Shown in pieces: positions 7,207 through 16,598 of a DNA stretch of 64,000 nt. Numbering within the stretch: the stretch's first letter is position 1; every line of letters begins with the position of its first letter. Below the pieces are notes generated by a model, which was not told the DNA's origin, ran no database searches, and worked only from the letters and a program-made list of their open reading frames with translations. Source of the stretch: a bacterium (GTDB lineage Bacteria > UBP14 > UBA6098 > 4484-93); the NCBI GenBank assembly GCA_021158465.1, contig JAGGUN010000005.1, forward strand, positions 1-64,000, in the 5' to 3' direction. The position numbers and the translations under genes were made by a program.

Positions 7207-9778
7207 CATAGCAATCTATCATCCAGATATCCCTATACCGGGAGATATAACGGATGGGCTTAAGTCGATCGGAGAGATAGAGGAAATTCCCACCATTGAC
7301 TCTCTACCAGCAGGGTTCAAGGGTGTACTTCTTATATTCACAAGAGAGGACAACCTCCCCCTGAATGATGTCAAGCGCATTTCCAGCAACAACGATATAG
7401 AGGTCATCATTGTTTGCCCTGGCATCCCCGAGAAGCAAAAGCTGTATCAGCTTGGAGTCTTTGCCGTTATCGACTCGACGGTGCCGGAGGAGATAATCCA
7501 CACTGCTGCAAATGCAGGCAGGTTAGCAAGAAGCACAGAAGGTTCTATCATCTCAAAGGATCCTGGGCTTCAGGAACGCTGCGATGCGATAGAGAAGCTA
7601 CTGGAAGATGCTTCTCGTGAGCTGGTGGAAAAGAACAGGTTCCTGATGGGTATCGTGGACAATATCCCAGTCGGAATAGTTTCCCTTGACCCCAACGGAA
7701 GAATAACCTATGTGAGCTGTGCGTTTGAATCGCTCTTCTCTACCCCAAGGAACAAGCTCCTTGATAGGGAAATAGATACGCTTTCGGATGTTATGGAGCA
7801 GGATATTTCCACCGTATTTCAAGAAGTGCTGGAAACCCATCGATTAAAGGCAGAAACCATCGAAGACAGCCAGAGAAGAATCCTTAGCATCCGCTGGATA
7901 CCGATACTGGAAGGGGAGTTACTCCAGAACATCCTGCTCCTTGTTGAGGATACAACCGCCCAGATACGCTACAAGCAGTGGATAGAGACTATACTCGAAT
8001 CGCTCGGCGACGCTGTTTGCATACTTGATAGAGAGAAAAAGGTTGTCTGGGCAAACCAGAAGATGAAGGAACTATTCGGCTACCATAGCGAGATTATTGG
8101 CGCAGATTGCAAAGAAGTCTTCAAATGCGAGAAGGATTGTGAAAATTGTCCGCTCTTCGCACCGTTCATCGACCAGAAGACACACCATGGAACAAGGGAA
8201 TACACTACCACAGAAGGGGATAAGAAATTCCTTGACCTCACTGCCGCTGGTATGAAGCCTGTTGGAGATATGGCACAGCAAGTAGTGGCGGTTATCAAGG
8301 ATGTCACCGAGAGGGAGAACCTCTACAACGATGTTGCATCAGCCAAGGAGAATCTGGCGATTATCAACCGCTCACTCAACGAGAAGCTATCCCAGATGCG
8401 GATGATAATCGAGCTATCCGACACACTTCAGGTGACAAGCGACCTCGACGAAATTCTCCACATAATCCTAACCGCCGTCACAGCTCAGCAGGGGCTCGGG
8501 TTCAATAGGGCATTTCTGGTACTACACAACCCTGAAACAGGGAGGCTCGAAGGCAGATTTGCTGTAGGACCGTCCGACCCAGAAGAGGCTGGGAGGATAT
8601 GGCATCAGCTCAAGGATGACGGAGCTTCACTCAGGGAGATACTCAGCCTATACAAATATGAGGAAGAGAAACATAGACTGGGGATAAACAACACGGTCAA
8701 AAAGATAACCTGCCAGCTCTCACAGGACGACAATGTGCTTGTGCGGGCATTCAAGACACGAACACCGTATCTCGTTACGGACGCCGCAAATGACCCACTC
8801 GTTCCGAGGGAGATGTATGAACTACTCGGGGCTGATTCCTTCGCTGTCATCCCGCTCGGTTCAAAGGACACAACATACGGGCTCCTGCTCGCCGATAACA
8901 TTATAACGAAGGCACCCATAGAGCAGAAGCAACTCAACCTTCTGAAGGTCGCGGCAAACCACGCATCGCTTGCAATCGAGCGGTATTATCTCGGCGAAAA
9001 GCTTGCCGAGAAGATAAAGGAACTCAAGAAAGCAACCAAAGCCTTAATGGAGAACCAGGAGAAGCTGATAAACGCCGAGAGGCTTTCTGCCATTGGACAG
9101 ATGGCAGCACAGATCGCACATGAGATAAGACACCCACTATCAACCATAGGTGGAATGGCTCAAACATGTCTCAAACGCTTCGATCCATCCGATCCGCTAT
9201 ACGAGCGTATAAAGATAATCGTTGATGAATCCAAACGGCTGGAAAACATCGTCAACAATGTCCTCGATTTCTCCCGAGCAAGACACCCGAACATCCAGGA
9301 AACAGATGTCAACGAGGTGCTTCACTCCATTATCGGTGCCATTTCGATGGAGGCGATTAAGTCAAACATCATCATAAGGGAAAACCTCGACGAAACGCTC
9401 CCTTTAATTGAGGCGGATAAGGACCAACTTTTCCAGGTTTTCTTGAACCTTGTAAAGAACGCTATATCTGCTATGCCAAAGGGAGGAAAACTCGAGATAA
9501 CAACCCGTAAGGATGTATCCAATGTCTGGGTTGAGGTCTCAGATACAGGCATAGGAATTGCCCCGGAGAACGTGGACAAGATATTCAAGCCGTTCTTCAC
9601 AACCAAGTCCACAGGGATCGGGCTCGGGCTCCCGATAACATACCAGATAATCAATAACCATCACGGAAGTATATGGTTCACCACCCAGGAGGGGAAAAGA
9701 ACGACATTCTATGTAAAACTTCCGATAAAACAACCAAAAGGAGGTGATAATGGCGAGGCTACTTCTGGTGGAGGATGA
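7190..9778 (+). CDS. Multidomain PAS/GAF sensor histidine kinase
   Basis: An 862-residue soluble kinase without membrane segments. The N-terminal ~115 residues resemble a receiver fold (VNIAIYHPD start, VIIVCPG strand, VFAVIDSTVPEEI) but no phosphoacceptor Asp is placed as expected, so it looks like a pseudo-receiver. A coiled segment leads to two PAS domains (about 150-245 and 265-385); the second contains CKEVFKCEKDCENCP, a cysteine cluster that could bind metal or sense redox. A GAF domain (about 400-600), a coiled coil, then HisKA with AAQIAHEIRHPL (phospho-His644) and a HATPase with NLVKNAIS, DTGIGI and GIGLGLP complete it. It acts with the response regulator that overlaps its 3' end. 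The signal is unknown but must be cytoplasmic. Confidence 0.93.
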   Translation: MEQKVNIAIYHPDIPIPGDITDGLKSIGEIEEIPTIDSLPAGFKGVLLIFTREDNLPLNDVKRISSNNDIEVIIVCPGIPEKQKLYQLGVFAVIDSTVPEEIIHTAANAGRLARSTEGSIISKDPGLQERCDAIEKLLEDASRELVEKNRFLMGIVDNIPVGIVSLDPNGRITYVSCAFESLFSTPRNKLLDREIDTLSDVMEQDISTVFQEVLETHRLKAETIEDSQRRILSIRWIPILEGELLQNILLLVEDTTAQIRYKQWIETILESLGDAVCILDREKKVVWANQKMKELFGYHSEIIGADCKEVFKCEKDCENCPLFAPFIDQKTHHGTREYTTTEGDKKFLDLTAAGMKPVGDMAQQVVAVIKDVTERENLYNDVASAKENLAIINRSLNEKLSQMRMIIELSDTLQVTSDLDEILHIILTAVTAQQGLGFNRAFLVLHNPETGRLEGRFAVGPSDPEEAGRIWHQLKDDGASLREILSLYKYEEEKHRLGINNTVKKITCQLSQDDNVLVRAFKTRTPYLVTDAANDPLVPREMYELLGADSFAVIPLGSKDTTYGLLLADNIITKAPIEQKQLNLLKVAANHASLAIERYYLGEKLAEKIKELKKATKALMENQEKLINAERLSAIGQMAAQIAHEIRHPLSTIGGMAQTCLKRFDPSDPLYERIKIIVDESKRLENIVNNVLDFSRARHPNIQETDVNEVLHSIIGAISMEAIKSNIIIRENLDETLPLIEADKDQLFQVFLNLVKNAISAMPKGGKLEITTRKDVSNVWVEVSDTGIGIAPENVDKIFKPFFTTKSTGIGLGLPITYQIINNHHGSIWFTTQEGKRTTFYVKLPIKQPKGGDNGEATSGGG

Positions 9779-10130
9779 TATCAACTTCGCCAAGACCTGC
9801 AAGATCCAACTGGAGGAAGAAGGATACGAGGTAGAGGTCTGTCACTCTGGAGAAGAGGCTGTTGAGCTGATACCTAAGGAAAAGTTTGACCTCGTGATCC
9901 TTGATATCAGAATGCCAGGTATCTCTGGGATAGACGCCCTCGAGAAGATTATCAAAAAGGACCGCACCCTCCCTGCAATTATCTACACCGCATACCCCAT
10001 CTATAAAGAGAACTTCTTGACCTGGCTCGCAGACGAGTATGTAGTAAAATCCAGTGATTTCAGTGAACTCAAGGAGAAGATACATTCTATTCTGGAAAAG
10101 AAGCGCAAGAAAGAGGAGAGCAAGGAATAA
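9750..10130 (+). CDS. Single-domain response regulator
   Basis: A 126-residue CheY-like receiver with no output domain. Key residues are present: the acidic pair in LLVEDDINFA, the phosphoacceptor Asp in LVILDIRMPG, Thr in IIYTAYP, and Lys in EYVVKSSD. I choose the ATG at 9750 because it is preceded by AGGAGG with a 6-base gap; an in-frame GTG at 9744 lies inside that ribosome binding site. The gene starts inside the kinase gene (overlap 29 bases), so they are a coupled pair. With no DNA-binding domain it probably works by protein contact or as a phosphorelay intermediate. A Lys/Glu-rich tail ends the protein. Confidence 0.93.
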   Translation: MARLLLVEDDINFAKTCKIQLEEEGYEVEVCHSGEEAVELIPKEKFDLVILDIRMPGISGIDALEKIIKKDRTLPAIIYTAYPIYKENFLTWLADEYVVKSSDFSELKEKIHSILEKKRKKEESKE

Positions 10131-10144
10131 TTCACTTGTTGTCT

Positions 10145-13100
10145 ATGAAAAAGAGGCTCTCAAAAATCCTCACAATATGCGGTATAGTAATCCTTATCAT
10201 TATTACAGCGGTAATCATATTCCTGAAAACGCCTGCCCTCCAGAGAGTTGTACTCAGTCCATTCCTTGAAAAAAAGGGAATCTCTTTATCCTATCACTCC
10301 ATCTCTGGGAATATTATACATAGACTCGTCCTGACCGAATTAGAGCTCACCTATCAGCAAGATCAGCGTACAGCCAAGCTAACGGCAGACAGCCTTTACC
10401 TCGACTACCCTGGTCTAAACATAATCAAGAAGCGGTATATCTTTGAACGCATTCGTTTAGTAAATCCCAGCCTCTTCTTCCGCGACTACTCAAAGAAAGA
10501 GAAGGTTAAAACAACTGCAAAGCCATCTCTCCCAGAGATTTTCTCTGCTGAGTCCGTTCAGGTGATAAACGGAAGGCTGGACGCCTTTGGTGAGAAGGTC
10601 TCGGAGCTTGATCTTTTGTGTGGACTCACAGTTCGAGGGGACACCATCCGTGCACGCATCGACACAACAGCTTGCCTTATCGAGGAGAGGGGAAGACTCC
10701 AACATCTTGCTCTGAAAGCAACAATTGTAGACCTGAATAAACTGACATTCGGGTCGCAGGTCAGACTGGATACAACGCAGATCGCCCTCTGTGGGAATGG
10801 GAAGATAAAGCCTGTATCGTTTGACATAGAGCTTTCCGCCGAGAGGCTCAATATGGATGAGCTGGACAGATTCCTCTCGCTCGGTAAGGGGCTGAAAGGG
10901 TGCGGAAAACTAACGGGGAGAATTCATCTGGAGAAGGAAGAAATTGTTGCCCAGATAGACACAATCGACGGCAGGTTCTGGAATATAGATTTCAAGAATG
11001 CGAAAGGGGATCTTACATACAGCTTCAACCGCAACCTCCTTAAGATAACCGATTACACAGGAGAGCAGTTCGGCGTCCATGTGGAGCGGGTAAACCTCAC
11101 CTTCGATTTCTCACACAAACCCGTGCATTACTTCGGGGAGGCAAGATTCCGCCACTTTGACCTTGCTATATTTTCTAAGAATAATAAGAAAAGGGGTTCA
11201 TCCGACCTATCAGGGTTCCTCAGATTAGATGCGTTCGGATTTAAGTCGAAGGATCTGAAGCTCGACTTCCAGGTTAAACTCTCTCCTGGCGAGATTTTCA
11301 ACACATCTCTCGATACGGCGGAGGTCAGGTTCGATGTCACCGCTGAGGATATCTCCTTCGACAGCACATCCTGGCTCGAAATCGGCAAGAACAGGCTCTA
11401 TCTTACAGGAAGAATAGGGTTCAAGGACACTATCTCACTCGATTGCAAGGCATCCTTGAGGGAGTTTGAGGGGATACTATCCTATTTCAACATCAAGAGG
11501 GTATCGGGCAAAGGTAGCTTCTCAGGGAAAATCTCCGGCAAGACCAAGAACCCTGCCATCTCAGGCAGGCTCTTCATAGATGAGTTGCAATCGGGCTCAA
11601 TCTGCCTCACAAAAGGGGTAGCTAATCTTCAGCTTAAGGAACTGGCAACCGGAGCAATAGGTGGAATAAGCGTCAGCTCACACATTAACGGGCTGCCTAT
11701 GGGCATAGACTCAGTCTCCGCCGAGCTTTTGCTTCATCCTGGCAGGATAGAGATAAAACCTGTCGAGCTGCTCGGTAAAGATGTGTTCTCACAGGCTGTC
11801 GTGGATGTCGAACTTGCAAAGGGAACAGTAAAGCGGCTCCTTGTGCGAGGGCTCTCCATCGATATGTTCGGTGAGGAGATAACGATAGCGGACGATGTGC
11901 CTATCTATATCGAGAACGGCGGCATCCTCTTCGAGGATGCAAACTTCATCTCATCAGCGGGCAAGATGAACCTATCCTTCTCCTCGGACACAAGCGGCGT
12001 TGCAAGGATAATAGGCTCCATCGAGAACATACAGATACTCCCGTTGGTCTCTCTTATCTCACCCGAGCTAAACATAGGGGGAAACTGCTCCGGCAATTTT
12101 GATATCACAATGCGGAGGTTCGACCTGAAAACCCTCTCCGGGAATGCCCTGCTATCTGTCTCTCCCCTGTTTTTCAAGGAAACAGCCTGGGATAGCGCCC
12201 GGGTGAAACTTACAACATCGGGGGACAGTCTGATACTCGAGAGGAGCTATCTGTTCGGAAACAGTTCCCATATCGAGGCAAGCGGGGGAATCAAGCTCTC
12301 ACCTTCATATCCACTGGATATCCGACTCACTGCTGTTGGTTCCGATATGAGTTTTTTAGGAGAGTTTGTCCCAGAGATAAAAAGCCTATCTGGCGACTAT
12401 CTAACCGACATCCGTATCAGAGGACCAAAGGATTCTCTCACATTCTCTGGAGAGGCTTCCCTGTCCTATGGAAAACTGTACCTTCGCTCGCTCCCTGACC
12501 CACTGGAGAATGTCAGGCTATACTCGAGGTTCTTGGGCAATAAGATACTCATAGATACTATAAGAGCAGAACTAAAAACAAAACCCCCTGGAGGAGAAAC
12601 CCTCTGGCAGAGAGTAAAGCAACTGCTCACGGGCAAGAAACTCACAAAAGGGGAAATTGTCGGCAGTGGGGGGATCGACCTGGAAGAGATTTCGTCGCCA
12701 AGGTTTGATATTCAGCTATCCGCCAGAGGGCTACCCGTGAACCTACCCCAAAAGGGTATATACGTTAGAACCGATGCAGACCTCGAGATAAAAGGGGAAA
12801 AACAACTGGAGATAACAGGTAGTATAGGTGTTTTGGAAGCAAATATTGTGAAGCTGGAACTTGGAACATCAGAGGGGGAACCGCTGAAAAATATCTCTCT
12901 CCTTCTGGAGGTAACAGCTCCCGGGAATGTCTGGGTATTTGTTCAGAACCTTATTGACGCCGAGATATCCGGACAGATAACCGTCTCCACCGCCGACGGC
13001 AAGATAATCCTATCAGGCGAGGCAGAAACAATCAGTGGTAATGTCTTTGCGTATACCTCCACATTCAAGATAGACGAGGGCAGATTTATCTTCGACAACA

Positions 13101-13630
13101 CAAGCGAGGTAAACCCGAAGCTTGACATAAAAGCATCCACACAGGTGCAGGATGTTACCGTCTATGTGAATGTCACCGGGACACTCAAGGAGCCCGCTAT
13201 CGCGCTTTCCTCATCGGATGCCGCCTACTCTGAGGAGAAGGATATCATCGCACTTCTGGCATTGAACCGCCCAATAGGTGACGAAGCCGACACATCGAGC
13301 ACAAATAACCTTATCAGCGAAAGGACAAAAAGCATCGCATCGTCGTTTCTCGAGAGGCAGTTTGAGGATATTGCTCGCAAAACACTCGGAGTGGAAACAT
13401 TCGAGATTACTCCACCACCGGATAATATACTGGATATCGGCTCGGCAGAATTCACGGTCGGGAAATACATAACGAGCAGGCTGTATCTGCGCTACCAGAG
13501 CAAGCTGAACCTCGGCGAGGAACAGGAGTTCGACATAGTATATAGGCTTAGCAGAAGAATGACCTTCTCCGGCAAGAAAGACTCCAAGGGAAATTATCAT
13601 ATAAATTTGAACCTGTTATGGGAATTCTAA
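10145..13630 (+). CDS. tamB: TamB-type translocation/assembly module protein (AsmA/DUF490)
   Basis: A 1161-residue protein with an N-terminal membrane anchor (ICGIVILIIITAVIIFL), a very long beta-rich, repetitive middle, and a C-terminal TamB/DUF490 domain (about the last 330 residues: ISGQITVSTADGKI, FIFDNTSEVNPKLDI, LYLRYQSKLNLGEEQ), ending NLLWEF. TamB-like proteins span the periplasm from the inner membrane to an outer-membrane TamA/BamA partner and serve in outer-membrane protein insertion or phospholipid transport. The next gene, overlapping by 13 bases, is exactly such a barrel. I take the ATG at 10145; an in-frame TTG lies 9 bases upstream and no clear ribosome binding site separates the two. 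It follows a two-component pair by 14 bases. Confidence 0.9.
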   Translation: MKKRLSKILTICGIVILIIITAVIIFLKTPALQRVVLSPFLEKKGISLSYHSISGNIIHRLVLTELELTYQQDQRTAKLTADSLYLDYPGLNIIKKRYIFERIRLVNPSLFFRDYSKKEKVKTTAKPSLPEIFSAESVQVINGRLDAFGEKVSELDLLCGLTVRGDTIRARIDTTACLIEERGRLQHLALKATIVDLNKLTFGSQVRLDTTQIALCGNGKIKPVSFDIELSAERLNMDELDRFLSLGKGLKGCGKLTGRIHLEKEEIVAQIDTIDGRFWNIDFKNAKGDLTYSFNRNLLKITDYTGEQFGVHVERVNLTFDFSHKPVHYFGEARFRHFDLAIFSKNNKKRGSSDLSGFLRLDAFGFKSKDLKLDFQVKLSPGEIFNTSLDTAEVRFDVTAEDISFDSTSWLEIGKNRLYLTGRIGFKDTISLDCKASLREFEGILSYFNIKRVSGKGSFSGKISGKTKNPAISGRLFIDELQSGSICLTKGVANLQLKELATGAIGGISVSSHINGLPMGIDSVSAELLLHPGRIEIKPVELLGKDVFSQAVVDVELAKGTVKRLLVRGLSIDMFGEEITIADDVPIYIENGGILFEDANFISSAGKMNLSFSSDTSGVARIIGSIENIQILPLVSLISPELNIGGNCSGNFDITMRRFDLKTLSGNALLSVSPLFFKETAWDSARVKLTTSGDSLILERSYLFGNSSHIEASGGIKLSPSYPLDIRLTAVGSDMSFLGEFVPEIKSLSGDYLTDIRIRGPKDSLTFSGEASLSYGKLYLRSLPDPLENVRLYSRFLGNKILIDTIRAELKTKPPGGETLWQRVKQLLTGKKLTKGEIVGSGGIDLEEISSPRFDIQLSARGLPVNLPQKGIYVRTDADLEIKGEKQLEITGSIGVLEANIVKLELGTSEGEPLKNISLLLEVTAPGNVWVFVQNLIDAEISGQITVSTADGKIILSGEAETISGNVFAYTSTFKIDEGRFIFDNTSEVNPKLDIKASTQVQDVTVYVNVTGTLKEPAIALSSSDAAYSEEKDIIALLALNRPIGDEADTSSTNNLISERTKSIASSFLERQFEDIARKTLGVETFEITPPPDNILDIGSAEFTVGKYITSRLYLRYQSKLNLGEEQEFDIVYRLSRRMTFSGKKDSKGNYHINLNLLWEF

Positions 13631-15438
13631 AGAAAGCGGTAATAATTGTTCTCATTCTGCCTGTGCTTGCATCCGGAGAGACGGTGAAGTCTGTGCGCAT
13701 CGTCGGGAACAAGGCTATCTCCCTGTTTACAATAAAGTCTGTAATGGAGACAAAACCTGCTCTCATACCGTTCATCACGGGAGAGAACAAATTCTCCCAA
13801 AGCACTCTGAAGGAAGATCTCAAAAACATCCGCTCACTCTATCGAAGGAGGGGATATCTGTTCGCCGAGGCGACTGCGGAGGTCTCCGTTGATTCCCTCG
13901 GAGGGGCATACATCCTCGTGAAGATAACAGAGGGAAGCCAATACTTCTTTGACAGTTACACGACTGAAGGATGTGGTTATATCCCTTCCGGGAAGCTACA
14001 TTCTATCGTCGGGTTCAAGCGTGGTGAGGTATTCAACGCAGAGAGGTTATCCGAGATCGAACAGGGGATATGGGAGTTTTCCGCTGACATCGGCTACCCA
14101 TACGCAAAGACAACGATAACGATTGATACTCTTCCCGAGCATCGCGTCAGGATAAACATCAGTGTGGACAGGGGAAAGCTTGTGCATTTTGGGGAAACAA
14201 GGATAAGCGGCCTGCGCTTCTCCTCGAGCCTGATTGTGAAAAGGGAACTCACCTTTCATAAAGGAGAGCTTTTTTCGCAGAAAGAGATAAAAAAGAGTCG
14301 TCAGAACCTGTATGAGCTTGGCATATTCAACTCTGTGAGGATAACGGCTGTCGATATCGAGGATGAGCCGGACACAGTCGATATTCTCATCACCCTCTTT
14401 GAGAAGAAACCTAACTGGTTCGGGCTTCGTCTTGGTGCCGTCGCCGACACAAACTATTCCCTCTCTGTTGATGCATCTGTCGAGTGTGGCAACAGAAACC
14501 TATTCAAGATGGCGCGGAGTATCAGGTTCTCTATAGCAAATGAATTCTTGCTTTTTAGATCCTGGGAGAACCTGAGAAACCGCTTTACCATCTCCTATCG
14601 CGAGCCATGGGTTATGGAGACCAGAACACCCGGTGAACTCACATTCTACTTCGAGCCAGGCAACTATCGTGAGACCCGTCAATACAGAATACAGAAGCTT
14701 GGCGGAGAGTCAAGCATCTCGCACAGGTTCACCAGATATACGAGGCTCGGGTTCGGGTTCGGATATGAGCGGGCAGATATATTCGGCGTGAAGAGCCCAG
14801 AGCTTGCCGAGAGAATAAGACAGGAGGAGGGGATAATCATCCAGCGGAGGGTAACCTTCTTGGTTGAGCGGGATAGCAGAAACAGCTCGATATACCCGAC
14901 AGAAGGCTCTATATGTAGGGCAAAGCTTGAGTATGCCGGCGGAGTTCTTGGCGGTGATGACAACTTCGCGAAACTTGACCTACTTTGGACAAGGTATCAG
15001 GAGGTCGAGGCAAGTTCTGTTCTGGCATCGAGGATAAGGTTGGCAGATGTCGGTAACCTTGCACCCGGCGAGGATATACTTCCCCACAACCGCTTCCAGT
15101 TGGGCGGTGGCTCCTCGGTCAGAGGGTTTGAGGAGTTCTCCATGGGTCCCCGTGATGAGGGCGGTTTACCGACAGGGGGAAAGGTGCTATTTCTTGCAAA
15201 CTGCGAGCTCCGTTTCCCCTTATACTGGAAGTTGGGAGGAACGATATTTGTCGATGCTGGTAACCTGTGGGACAACTATCGCTCGGTCAAGCCAGAGAAC
15301 ATACGCATCTCGTCCGGGATAGGAATACAGTTTCTATCACCCGTGGGACCCGTCAGGCTCGACTATGCGGAAAGATTAACCAGACTCGACGCAGGAACAA
15401 ACGGGATGTGGCATTTTGGACTGCTATATGCATTCTAA
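13618..15438 (+). CDS. BamA/TamA family outer-membrane barrel protein with POTRA domains
   Basis: A 606-residue protein: signal peptide (ILPVLASGE), about three POTRA domains (to ~residue 265; for example VKSVRIVGNKAIS and VHFGETRISGLRF), then a 16-stranded-type beta-barrel with the Bac_surface_Ag signatures RFQLGGGSSVRGF and VGPVRLDYAERL, and a C-terminal aromatic residue (GLLYAF). These proteins insert other beta-barrels into the outer membrane. Having about three POTRA domains and a tamB-like gene directly upstream (13-base overlap) favours TamA over the essential BamA, which usually has five. It is the clearest evidence here for a diderm envelope. Confidence 0.92.
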   Translation: MGILKKAVIIVLILPVLASGETVKSVRIVGNKAISLFTIKSVMETKPALIPFITGENKFSQSTLKEDLKNIRSLYRRRGYLFAEATAEVSVDSLGGAYILVKITEGSQYFFDSYTTEGCGYIPSGKLHSIVGFKRGEVFNAERLSEIEQGIWEFSADIGYPYAKTTITIDTLPEHRVRINISVDRGKLVHFGETRISGLRFSSSLIVKRELTFHKGELFSQKEIKKSRQNLYELGIFNSVRITAVDIEDEPDTVDILITLFEKKPNWFGLRLGAVADTNYSLSVDASVECGNRNLFKMARSIRFSIANEFLLFRSWENLRNRFTISYREPWVMETRTPGELTFYFEPGNYRETRQYRIQKLGGESSISHRFTRYTRLGFGFGYERADIFGVKSPELAERIRQEEGIIIQRRVTFLVERDSRNSSIYPTEGSICRAKLEYAGGVLGGDDNFAKLDLLWTRYQEVEASSVLASRIRLADVGNLAPGEDILPHNRFQLGGGSSVRGFEEFSMGPRDEGGLPTGGKVLFLANCELRFPLYWKLGGTIFVDAGNLWDNYRSVKPENIRISSGIGIQFLSPVGPVRLDYAERLTRLDAGTNGMWHFGLLYAF

Positions 15439-15892
15439 GAAAGAGACACTGTGGTTCGCCACGGACGGAACACTCGCCAGACTGGCACGCTGGTTGAGGC
15501 TGTTCGGTTACAACACAATCGTCATACCGAACAACCTCCCGATGCTCCTTTACCTCTCCTCCCACCAGGGAAGACTGCTCCTGACACGCAGCCAAAGATG
15601 CGCTGAACTTGCAGGAAAAGACGCTATCCTTCTCTCCTCAGAGCAATTGCCCGAGCAGATAGCGTTCTTGAAAGAGAAAATAGGTATAGAAACAGAACCT
15701 ATTTACACTCGCTGCACCCGCTGCAACGCAACGGTCTTCCCGATAGAGAAAGAAAAGATCAAACAGCTTGTTCCACCGTACACATACAAAACGCACGAGG
15801 AGTTCTTCTTCTGCCCGATATGCAGAAAAATTTACTGGCGAGGAACACACGAAAAGCGAGTCCGTGAAACCCTAAGGAGGTTTCTAAGGTGA
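15428..15892 (+). CDS. Mut7-C RNase domain protein (DUF82)
   Basis: A 154-residue cytoplasmic protein. The N-terminus has the Mut7-C/PIN-like motif FATDGTLARLARWLRLFGYNT, split here as FATDGTLARL and ARWLRLFGY; this family keeps an acidic residue near the start as a likely metal ligand. The C-terminal part has a zinc ribbon: CTRCNATVFP and FFCPICRKIYWRGTH. Mut7-C domains are predicted RNases of the PIN superfamily; substrates are unknown. I choose the ATG at 15428, which overlaps the barrel gene by 11 bases; an in-frame TTG at 15416 is less likely. The 3' end overlaps the GTG of the endonuclease V gene by 4 bases. Confidence 0.88.
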   Translation: MHSKKETLWFATDGTLARLARWLRLFGYNTIVIPNNLPMLLYLSSHQGRLLLTRSQRCAELAGKDAILLSSEQLPEQIAFLKEKIGIETEPIYTRCTRCNATVFPIEKEKIKQLVPPYTYKTHEEFFFCPICRKIYWRGTHEKRVRETLRRFLR

Positions 15893-16566
15893 GATGGAAC
15901 AAAGAAAAGCTTACGATAAAGGAAGCAGTGTCCATCCAACGAGAGCTTGCCTCGAAGGTAAGGCTCACCCCGTATGAGGGGGTCCCGTCGCTCGTTGGCG
16001 GGGTCGACCTGTCGTATTCGAAGAAGACAGGAAATTTCTTCGCTGGACTCGTCATAATAGCAAAAGAAGGGGAAGAGTTTAAGGTCATCGAGAAGGTCAG
16101 ATTCACAGGAACCCCTGACTTTCCATATGTTCCTGGGTTGCTCTCATTCAGGGAAGGACCTGCTGTGCTTGAGCTTATGAGGCGTGTCAAAAACCGCCCA
16201 GATGTGCTTTTCTTGGATGGTCAAGGTATCGCTCATCCGAGATTTCTGGGAATAGCAGCCCACATCGGTGTCCTGCTCGAGATACCATCCATCGGTGTGG
16301 CAAAATCGAGGCTCGTGGGAGAATATGAAGAACCAGGAGACGAAAAGGGAAATTTTACTCCTCTTATGTATCATGGGAAACAGGTTGGAGCTGTATTGCG
16401 GACAAGGAGGAAGAAAAAACCTGTTTTTGTCTCCCCTGGGAACCTTATAACCGTTGCTGATGCAGTGCGCCTGACACTCGACTTCACAGGCAGGTACCGA
16501 ATTCCCGAGCCGACTCGGCTCGCCCATCTCTTCGTCAACAGGCTTCGAGTCGAACAAAACCCTTGA
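15889..16566 (+). CDS. nfi: Endonuclease V (deoxyinosine 3' endonuclease)
   Basis: A 225-residue enzyme of normal length. Catalytic motifs are present: GGVDLSY (Asp metal ligand), PYVPGLLSFREGP (Glu and the damaged-base wedge), LFLDGQGIAHPR (Asp), and the late TLDFTGRYRIPEPTRLAH segment. Endonuclease V cuts the second phosphodiester bond 3' of deoxyinosine to start alternative excision repair. Start codon is GTG at 15889, preceded by AAGGAGG. It overlaps the Mut7-C gene by 4 bases and lies directly before thiD, so this stretch is a mixed housekeeping run and not one pathway. Confidence 0.95.
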   Translation: MRWNKEKLTIKEAVSIQRELASKVRLTPYEGVPSLVGGVDLSYSKKTGNFFAGLVIIAKEGEEFKVIEKVRFTGTPDFPYVPGLLSFREGPAVLELMRRVKNRPDVLFLDGQGIAHPRFLGIAAHIGVLLEIPSIGVAKSRLVGEYEEPGDEKGNFTPLMYHGKQVGAVLRTRRKKKPVFVSPGNLITVADAVRLTLDFTGRYRIPEPTRLAHLFVNRLRVEQNP

Positions 16567-16598
16567 ATTTCTCCCGTTTTACCTTATCTTTTTATATT

